This document shows, piece after piece, positions 6,997 to 11,749 of a stretch of 11,749 nt of DNA; the first letter of the stretch is position 1; every line of letters begins with the position of its first letter. The notes under the pieces were generated by a model that worked only from the letters and a program-made list of their open reading frames with translations, was not told the DNA's origin and searched no databases. Both the position numbers and the translations under genes were made by a program. This DNA is from a bacterium (GTDB lineage Bacteria > Spirochaetota > UBA4802 > UBA5550), in NCBI GenBank assembly GCA_024224995.1, contig JAAENB010000770.1:1-11749 (forward strand), read 5' to 3'.

Positions 6997-9207
6997 TTAA
7001 AATTGTTGAACCAGGCTTACAACAAAACTACGCTCAAAGCCCGGAATATCAAAGTCCTGGAAACCGGGGTAGGCATAGCTGGTATTAAAAATATTATATA
7101 CCTTAAGTCGTATCTCGGTCTCTTTATCGCCAATAAAACTCAGCCCATGCGTAGAGATCATAGCATCCAGAAGAAAGTAGCTGTCAATGTTGTACCGGTC
7201 TGTTCGATAATTTACAGCGTCCCAAACCTGTGCGTTCTGTTCACTGGAAAGCCGTGAGGTGAGATATTTTCCTTCAACATTCAGGTTAAGGAAAAGCCAG
7301 GGAATTTTGTAATTGGCACCAAACTTTATCATATGAGAAGGAAAAAGATCGGTATTGATCTTAACTTCACCCAGTATGAGATTTTGCTTTTTGACAATAC
7401 TTTTCTGGAAAGAGTAATTAACATAAGTAAACAAAAATTTATAGGTGAAAATGAGATCGGTCTCACCACCAATTGAATTGATCTCAGCCACATTTTGGGC
7501 TTTGACATTAGAAACTGTACCAGTAGGTAAAACGAGTTCTACTTTTTGTTTAATATTGTTGTAAAAGATATTCAGGTTCATACTGAAGTGTTTCATGAAT
7601 TGAGCGCCTGCGGCAAGTTCAACAGTCTGAGCCTTTTCCGGTTTAAGATCCTCGTTGCCAAGAACACCTTCATTTGTAATTGGGTTAGTATACAACTGAG
7701 CTGAAGCAGGAGCCTTGAAAGATGTTCCATATAGGGCCTTGGTATAGATAGTATCGGTGACCTGGTATACAGCACCAATTCTCCAGTTCCACACATTTTC
7801 ATAAATATTATGAGTATCATACCTTAAACCGCCAATGAATCCCAGAGACTCCATAAAACTTGCCTTGAACATCCTGAAAGGATAGATCATAGCCTGTGCA
7901 TAAGCGCCAATATTTCGGAAAGTTTTCTTACCACCGGCATTACCGCCACTATTTTGTATTACTGTGTTGGTACTACCGTCATGAGTATAAAAAGTTTGAA
8001 TAGTCTCCATGTCATTAGTAAGGTCAAACCCCACAGAAAAGTTCGTCCATTTATCCAGGTTAAACCTGGCTTCAGCAGTAACATCAATACTGTCGAACCC
8101 GTAATCCCTGGTAATCCAGGAATCGTCATCATCATCGATATCGAACCGTTCACTGTTGGCAGGACCGCCTTTGGAATAAGCGAACGAAGCGCTCACGTCA
8201 AAGAGCTTGAACAGGTTGCGGGAATATTTAGCCCTGGCATACATATTATACAGGTGTATCCTGTTATTGTGAGTAACAACAGCCCAGTCCATGAACTCGC
8301 CATAAGAATCGAGCCGCTGGTAATTAAAATCAAGGCCGAAAGTACCGAGCGTGTCATTTGAGTAACCAACTTTAGCAAAGTAGCTCATGGGAAAGGCAAT
8401 CTCACCCTCGCTCCTGGTATCGGAGCTGGAGTGGGTACTCCCTGGAATATTGACCAGTTTGTTGCCTGATTGATCCGCCCGGTTTATGGTACCTGAAGCG
8501 ATAAAATCGACACCGGCAAACTTTCCGCCAACCATAACCTGGCCGCCATAGGACAGGACTTTGCTGCCGTAAGCGAATTTGCCCGAAGCCTCGCCCCACT
8601 GGACTTTTTCACCGCTTTTGGTTATAACATTGATCACACCAAGAAAAGCGTTAGCGCCATAGAGAGCGGAAGCAGGACCGCGGATAATCTCGATCCGTTC
8701 TACAACGTTCATGGGGATCAGTTCTTCGCCAAGCCAGTTCTCGGAACTGGACCTGAACGAAACGGGCTGCCCGTCGATCATGAGTTTGATGATCTTGGAA
8801 CCGCCTCTCATACCGCCGTTAATGCCCCGGATACCGGCGTTAAAGCGAACATGGTCGTGGAGCATATCCATACCGGCAACGCTTTCCAGTGCTTCACCAA
8901 CAGTCTGGTAGCCGCGGTCTTTGATCTGCTGCGCGGTAATGACCGTAATAATAGCAGGAGCTTCACTGATCTTCTGTTTTTTTTTGGTAGCGGAAACTAT
9001 TTCAGCGTTAATCATAGATTCAAGGGAGTAAAAATCGAGCTCTTCCTGCTCGTCACTTTCACCGCTTGACTTAACGATTTCCTTATCATCAGGAGCGAGT
9101 TGAGCGAATGAGAATGAAGCGCCAAAGAAAGTGCAGGAGAAGAATAATAGAAGAGCAAAGACCGGGAGGCGTCTTTTGCTTGTGGAATGTGTAATTCCGG
9201 AATTCAT
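6997..9207 (-). CDS. TonB-dependent outer-membrane receptor, complete
   Basis: A 736-residue protein. The signal peptide spans 1-35 (KRRLPVFALLLFF core, cleavage likely after SFSFA). An acidic linker (about 40-66) precedes the plug at roughly 79-197: SEAPAIITVITAQQIKDRG, GEALESVAGMDML, GIRGINGGMRGGS, VVERIEIIRGPASALYGANA and INVITKSG. A beta-barrel follows to the C-terminus, ending ...SLVQQF with the terminal Phe typical of barrel-assembled proteins. It should import or sense a ligand at the outer membrane with TonB-ExbBD, which are not in the window. The ligand is not identifiable from sequence. No classical TonB box is obvious; the ESMINAEIVSATKK region is where one would lie. ATG 9207 has GGAGG seven bases upstream. 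It is the first gene of an operon with the binding lipoprotein, and is closely paralogous to the truncated receptor at 1-1455. The length is normal for the family. Confidence 0.96.
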   Translation of the reverse strand: MNSGITHSTSKRRLPVFALLLFFSCTFFGASFSFAQLAPDDKEIVKSSGESDEQEELDFYSLESMINAEIVSATKKKQKISEAPAIITVITAQQIKDRGYQTVGEALESVAGMDMLHDHVRFNAGIRGINGGMRGGSKIIKLMIDGQPVSFRSSSENWLGEELIPMNVVERIEIIRGPASALYGANAFLGVINVITKSGEKVQWGEASGKFAYGSKVLSYGGQVMVGGKFAGVDFIASGTINRADQSGNKLVNIPGSTHSSSDTRSEGEIAFPMSYFAKVGYSNDTLGTFGLDFNYQRLDSYGEFMDWAVVTHNNRIHLYNMYARAKYSRNLFKLFDVSASFAYSKGGPANSERFDIDDDDDSWITRDYGFDSIDVTAEARFNLDKWTNFSVGFDLTNDMETIQTFYTHDGSTNTVIQNSGGNAGGKKTFRNIGAYAQAMIYPFRMFKASFMESLGFIGGLRYDTHNIYENVWNWRIGAVYQVTDTIYTKALYGTSFKAPASAQLYTNPITNEGVLGNEDLKPEKAQTVELAAGAQFMKHFSMNLNIFYNNIKQKVELVLPTGTVSNVKAQNVAEINSIGGETDLIFTYKFLFTYVNYSFQKSIVKKQNLILGEVKINTDLFPSHMIKFGANYKIPWLFLNLNVEGKYLTSRLSSEQNAQVWDAVNYRTDRYNIDSYFLLDAMISTHGLSFIGDKETEIRLKVYNIFNTSYAYPGFQDFDIPGFERSFVVSLVQQF

Positions 9208-9255
9208 GTTAAAACCTCCGAATTATATTATAACCTTCCTCTTTTTTTCTCTTCT

Positions 9256-9283
9256 TTTATATGTAGTGAACTCACCAAGTAAC
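9256..9283 (-). promoter_or_regulatory. Tentative promoter of the receptor/binding-protein operon
   Basis: On the minus strand, GTTACT (9283-9278) and TATAAA (9261-9256) are 16 bases apart; only the -10 is convincing (five of six). Two AACTC direct repeats, 12 bases apart (9269-9273 and 9281-9285), overlap it and could bind a regulator. Two overlapping TATAAT strings at 9222-9232 lie too near the Shine-Dalgarno to serve as the -10. Confidence 0.3.
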
Positions 9284-9429
9284 TCTTCATTATTAATGAT
9301 AAACATAAATTGCTCCCAAAACAATATTAATTCAAATATAACAATTTATTCGTACTATTTTGCGCATAAAAGAGTCTTTTTTGTGGATAAAGCTGCATAT
9401 TGCCGTAAGAAGGGCGATAAAATTTCTCC

Positions 9430-9458
9430 TTGATCAACAGTGAAGATGAGCTTATACT
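9430..9458 (+). promoter_or_regulatory. Promoter of the HEAT-like protein gene
   Basis: TTGATC (9430-9435) and TATACT (9453-9458) are exactly 17 bases apart, with four and five consensus matches. The predicted start near 9465 gives a leader of about 27 bases before ATG at 9492. The rest of the 284-base divergent gap (9208-9491) is A+T-rich, with no gene that I can support. Confidence 0.6.
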
Positions 9459-9491
9459 AAAAGGTAATTTTAATAATAACCGGGATCTGTT

Positions 9492-10904
9492 ATGAAAAAG
9501 AAATGCATACTAACACTAATAGCTTTAACCATAGTATTTACGGCAATTGAAGAATCATACCCATTATCAAAAGAGGATCGATATTACCGTTCTGCGTTAA
9601 AGGCAACTTTCATGGATGGGAAGTCGAAGGAGGCCGGGAAGCTGGGCCGTCTTGGGACAAAAAAAGCCAAAAAGCTGCTTATAAAGCTATTGAACAATGA
9701 TTCATACTGGAACAGGACCGGGGCGGTAGCCGGGCTTTTTGTTTATAATGACCGGGCTCGAGATCCTGATGTGGGAGAGAGGCTTCTGGATAAGATGATA
9801 ACAGACCACATGATCGATGACGTAATAGAGAAGGGGCTTAAAAAACGGATAAGGCAGTATTTTTCCATCCTGGTAAAGACGTATAATTCCGGAATACCAG
9901 GGGTAAGCTTTAAACGAAGGAAAAAGGAGCAGAGAGAGCGGATCATTGCTATCATCAGTTCATCAAAAATCCCACAAGGGGAAGCTTTTTTAAAAAAGAT
10001 AATTGAGAACGGGAATTCGAAAGACCGGGCATACGCGTTTAAATTTCTATCGCTCTACTACATAAAAGGAAATTATGGGTATATAAAGAAGAGACGTCAT
10101 AAAAAGATATTCAGGGTTCATGCCCTTGCCTTTCTTGTAAAGAACGGCACAAAAAAGGAGCTGGAGCTTTTCCTGGGAGTTATCAAGCGGAAAGAGAAAA
10201 GCATGTACCAGGTTATTGCTTATAAAGGGGTGCAGAAGTGGGGCTCCGTAAAGTTAAAGCATAAAATTTTTCTTAATTCCCTGAAAGAGAGCGATGAGAC
10301 CCTTGTTCGAGCGGGGCTCCTTATATTTGAAAGCACCAGGTCAAAGGATATCAAACTGAATCTTTTCCGGCTCATTAAAAAAGGAAAATCCCAGTCTACC
10401 AGGCTTTCGGCAACCATGAGACTCACCGAATACCGGACAAAGGATGTTATACCTTACCTGGTAATATCTCTTGACGAACGGTTTATGCGTCGGGAAAGAG
10501 GCGGCGTCGATATGGCTCTGGCTGCCTTTACTTTTGGCATAACGTCAATTTTTGATGACCTGAATCAAAAATCGAGAAAGTCGAGCTTTTCCGATAAAAA
10601 GCGGAAAATAATCAATACCTTAAAAAAGATCACCCGTGTAAATAAAGGGGGGTCTTACAAGGAATGGTCGGAATGGGCAGTTCTTAACGGTTATACTATT
10701 AATGGAATAAATATCATTCAGTTTTTGTTTTCCGGGAATAAAAAGATCCGGAAAAAGGCAATTGAAAGTTCAATCCGCCTTTTGGGTTTCCGGAATAATC
10801 TCGCCTTTTATAAAAAGCATCACCGCTTTGACAATGAAACAGAACTCTCCCTTTTTTTAGCCGGGCTCCTTATTAAAAAAGGATACCTTGTAGATGAGGA
10901 GTAG
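9492..10904 (+). CDS. Exported HEAT-like repeat protein, function unknown
   Basis: A 470-residue protein with a Sec-type signal peptide (MKKKCILTLIALTIVFTA, cleavage around residues 18-23) and no lipobox. The mature part is very rich in lysine and arginine and is built of helical pairs resembling HEAT/armadillo repeats. Examples are RTGAVAGLFVYND (near 75-87), RVHALAFLVKNGTKKELELFLGVI, LVRAGLLIFESTRSKDI, TRLSATMRLTEYRTKDVIPYL and IRKKAIESSIRLLG. Such solenoids usually act as binding scaffolds; here the location would be periplasmic or outer-membrane associated. I do not recognise a named family. ATG 9492 has only a modest GGGA upstream but a good promoter. The gene stands alone, divergent from the receptor operon and convergent with the lipoprotein gene, the two stop codons being only two bases apart. 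Confidence 0.85.
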   Translation: MKKKCILTLIALTIVFTAIEESYPLSKEDRYYRSALKATFMDGKSKEAGKLGRLGTKKAKKLLIKLLNNDSYWNRTGAVAGLFVYNDRARDPDVGERLLDKMITDHMIDDVIEKGLKKRIRQYFSILVKTYNSGIPGVSFKRRKKEQRERIIAIISSSKIPQGEAFLKKIIENGNSKDRAYAFKFLSLYYIKGNYGYIKKRRHKKIFRVHALAFLVKNGTKKELELFLGVIKRKEKSMYQVIAYKGVQKWGSVKLKHKIFLNSLKESDETLVRAGLLIFESTRSKDIKLNLFRLIKKGKSQSTRLSATMRLTEYRTKDVIPYLVISLDERFMRRERGGVDMALAAFTFGITSIFDDLNQKSRKSSFSDKKRKIINTLKKITRVNKGGSYKEWSEWAVLNGYTINGINIIQFLFSGNKKIRKKAIESSIRLLGFRNNLAFYKKHHRFDNETELSLFLAGLLIKKGYLVDEE

Positions 10905-10906
10905 CG

Positions 10907-11425
10907 TTATTTCGCAGCCGGAGTAATTGGTACGGCGTTCTCGATCTTTGACGCATCAGCAGGTTCCATTATCAAATAATCCCGGGACATCCTTTTTGAA
11001 GTTATCTTCCAATTTCCATTGGATAATTTTTCAAAGCGGTAGGTACTGCCGCCCGTAGTCAGTTCATTGCCCGCAATGGTGAAGGACTTTGGCTCGTATT
11101 GTATCATTTTACCTTCAAGAGTGGGCTCGTTTGGAGAAGTATTATAATAATGATTATATTTGGTTTTCGTGTTATTGCTGATATTATAATAATAATCAAG
11201 CGTGCTGGTAATTGTTTTTGTAAGCTCTCCGTTTCCATCGTAAAATTTTGTAGTACGATTGGTAAAAGGAGCGTTATATACAGAGCCGTTTTTCTCACCT
11301 AATTCAATAACATGCCAGACCCCATCCAGTCCCGCGTCTGAAGAATTACCGGGTTCAACAGGTTCAAAACAGCTCAAAAAGAAACTCAGTGCGATAAAAG
11401 TAATAAAAAGAGATATTTTTTTCAT
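10907..11425 (-). CDS. Small lipoprotein, possibly lipocalin-like
   Basis: A 172-residue lipoprotein. The signal peptide MKKISLFITFIALSFFLSC ends in F-L-S-C with the modified cysteine at 19; Ser at -1 is common in spirochaete lipoproteins. The mature part opens with an acidic, flexible segment (FEPVEPGNSSDAG), then LDGVWHVIEL and alternating strands, including TLEGKMIQYEPKSFTIAG and STYRFEKLSNGNWKITS. The order 'G-x-W at the first strand, short beta strands, Y-x-F then W-x-I' recalls small lipocalin-like or calycin domains of bacterial lipoproteins. That is only a fold-level guess. GGAAG (11431-11435) lies five bases before ATG 11425. The gene is monocistronic here, and its 3' end meets the HEAT-like gene tail to tail. 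Confidence 0.85.
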   Translation of the reverse strand: MKKISLFITFIALSFFLSCFEPVEPGNSSDAGLDGVWHVIELGEKNGSVYNAPFTNRTTKFYDGNGELTKTITSTLDYYYNISNNTKTKYNHYYNTSPNEPTLEGKMIQYEPKSFTIAGNELTTGGSTYRFEKLSNGNWKITSKRMSRDYLIMEPADASKIENAVPITPAAK

Positions 11426-11547
11426 GATTGCTTCCGTTTAATTAATTTAACTTTGATATTGATTTTTATATTTTTATATGATTAAAAGCTCATGTTTCTA
11501 ATAAACCAGTGTAGTTTTTTCGTAAACACTTTTTTTAATATGTACTC

Positions 11548-11701
11548 AAAAAATACGAAAGAAACTGTGGGTATACCGGGGTCTGTTTTGTGAAGATGCT
11601 CCGGAAAAGGGTTTGGTTCTGAGAGACGTTGCAGTGCAACGCCTTTACTGGCTGGTTTCTGGCCAGGGTTATGGAGACTCTGAGGAGGGATGCGACCCCT
11701 G
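11548..11701 (+). repeat. Dispersed repeat, copy 2 (split by 78 bp)
   Basis: The left part (11548-11612) aligns ungapped to 1575-1639, with 54 of 65 bases identical by my count. The right part (TGCGACCCCTG, 11691-11701) is identical to 1639-1649. Between them lies a 78-bp segment (11613-11690) with no counterpart in copy 1. Both copies have the same orientation and lie between genes. Confidence 0.72.
11613..11690. mobile_element. 78-bp hairpin-bearing insert inside the dispersed repeat
   Basis: It contains the near-perfect palindrome CGTTGCA-G-TGCAACG (11627-11641), which extends to 12-base arms with two mismatches. It also contains a second hairpin, CTGGC (11648-11652) with GCCAG (11662-11666). 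TCTGAG occurs near both ends (11618-11623, 11679-11684). No coding capacity. It could be a miniature palindromic element moved in trans, or copy 1 may have lost it. From memory, GAGACGTTGCA-type palindromes are scattered in cyanobacterial and other environmental genomes. Confidence 0.4.
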
Positions 11702-11749
11702 CGAGGGGATTCGGTACGCGTACACGGTGTTTATTTGGGGTTTAACCCC
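11696..11749. repeat. Cluster of short perfect palindromes
   Basis: Three perfect inverted repeats lie within 54 bases: CCCC-TGCGA-GGGG (11696-11708), GTACGCGTAC (11714-11723) and GGGGTT-T-AACCCC (11737-11749). The last ends exactly at the window edge and may be longer. Their role is unknown; they may be part of the same repeat family. Confidence 0.5.

Larger units (their letters stand above)
11426..11749. other. Gene-free, repeat-dense stretch at the right edge
   Basis: No supportable coding frame in 324 bases. The first part (11426-11547) is A+T-rich and must contain the lipoprotein promoter, though no clear -35/-10 pair stands out. The rest is the second copy of the dispersed repeat, its 78-bp insert, and a run of short palindromes reaching the window edge. 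Confidence 0.65.

Noticed and set aside
9131..9433. 100-residue plus-strand frame across the receptor start
   Set aside because: It overlaps the receptor's signal-peptide coding region antisense and then runs through A+T-rich intergenic DNA containing promoter signals; no domain or Shine-Dalgarno.
11508..11536. Possible terminator AGTGT...ACACT followed by seven T
   Set aside because: The stem is only five base pairs with a 13-base A/T-rich loop, and no plus-strand gene ends nearby.
11740..11746. GTTTAAC resembling an integron attC core site
   Set aside because: It is a short self-palindromic string; no matching second core, no imperfect long stem and no integrase or cassette layout in the window.
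1..11749. CRISPR array or intact insertion sequence
   Set aside because: No regularly spaced direct repeats with unique spacers and no transposase frame were found; the repeats present are 7-bp tandem units and dispersed intergenic elements.

Overview
The window looks like chromosomal sequence from a diderm (Gram-negative-type) bacterium of moderate G+C. The evidence is two TonB-dependent outer-membrane receptors and two lipoproteins with signal peptides. The lipoprotein boxes (F-S-A-C and F-L-S-C) have an aromatic residue at -3, and one has Ser at -1. Such relaxed boxes are common in spirochaetes, so Spirochaetota is a reasonable but unproven guess. I saw no rRNA, tRNA, CRISPR array, integrase or intact transposase.

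Layout. 1-1455 (-): 5' two-thirds of a TonB-dependent receptor, cut by the window edge, with its own sigma70-type promoter and a possible operator. 1456-1668: palindromic and dispersed repeats. 1669-4493 (-): three genes in a row. They are an AAA ATPase with a C-terminal PD-(D/E)XK nuclease-like domain, a metallophosphoesterase, and a small TPR protein joined to the phosphoesterase by an ATGA stop/start overlap. 4586-5239 (+): a decayed secreted-lipase gene that still has a promoter and Shine-Dalgarno, followed by 7-bp tandem repeats and a strong terminator. 5560-9207 (-): a two-gene operon of a second, complete TonB-dependent receptor and a type I periplasmic-binding lipoprotein of the LivK class. 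9492-10904 (+): an exported, lysine-rich HEAT-like repeat protein. 10907-11425 (-): a small lipoprotein, convergent with it. 11426-11749: a gene-free stretch of repeats and palindromes.

How the genes may work together. The complete receptor and the lipoprotein behind it probably form one uptake or sensing unit: the receptor at the outer membrane, the lipoprotein binding the same small ligand, with no ABC permease in view. The truncated receptor at the left edge is a close paralogue (about 80% identical over the plug by eye), so this unit has been duplicated locally. The ATPase/phosphoesterase/TPR genes look like a separate cytoplasmic module of unknown job.

The least ordinary non-coding signal is a dispersed repeat seen at 1575-1649 and again at 11548-11701. 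The second copy is split by a 78-bp hairpin-bearing segment. Degenerate AGGTTCR heptads occur at 2921-2948 and 5245-5272. All functional calls come from motifs and family memory; no database search was possible.
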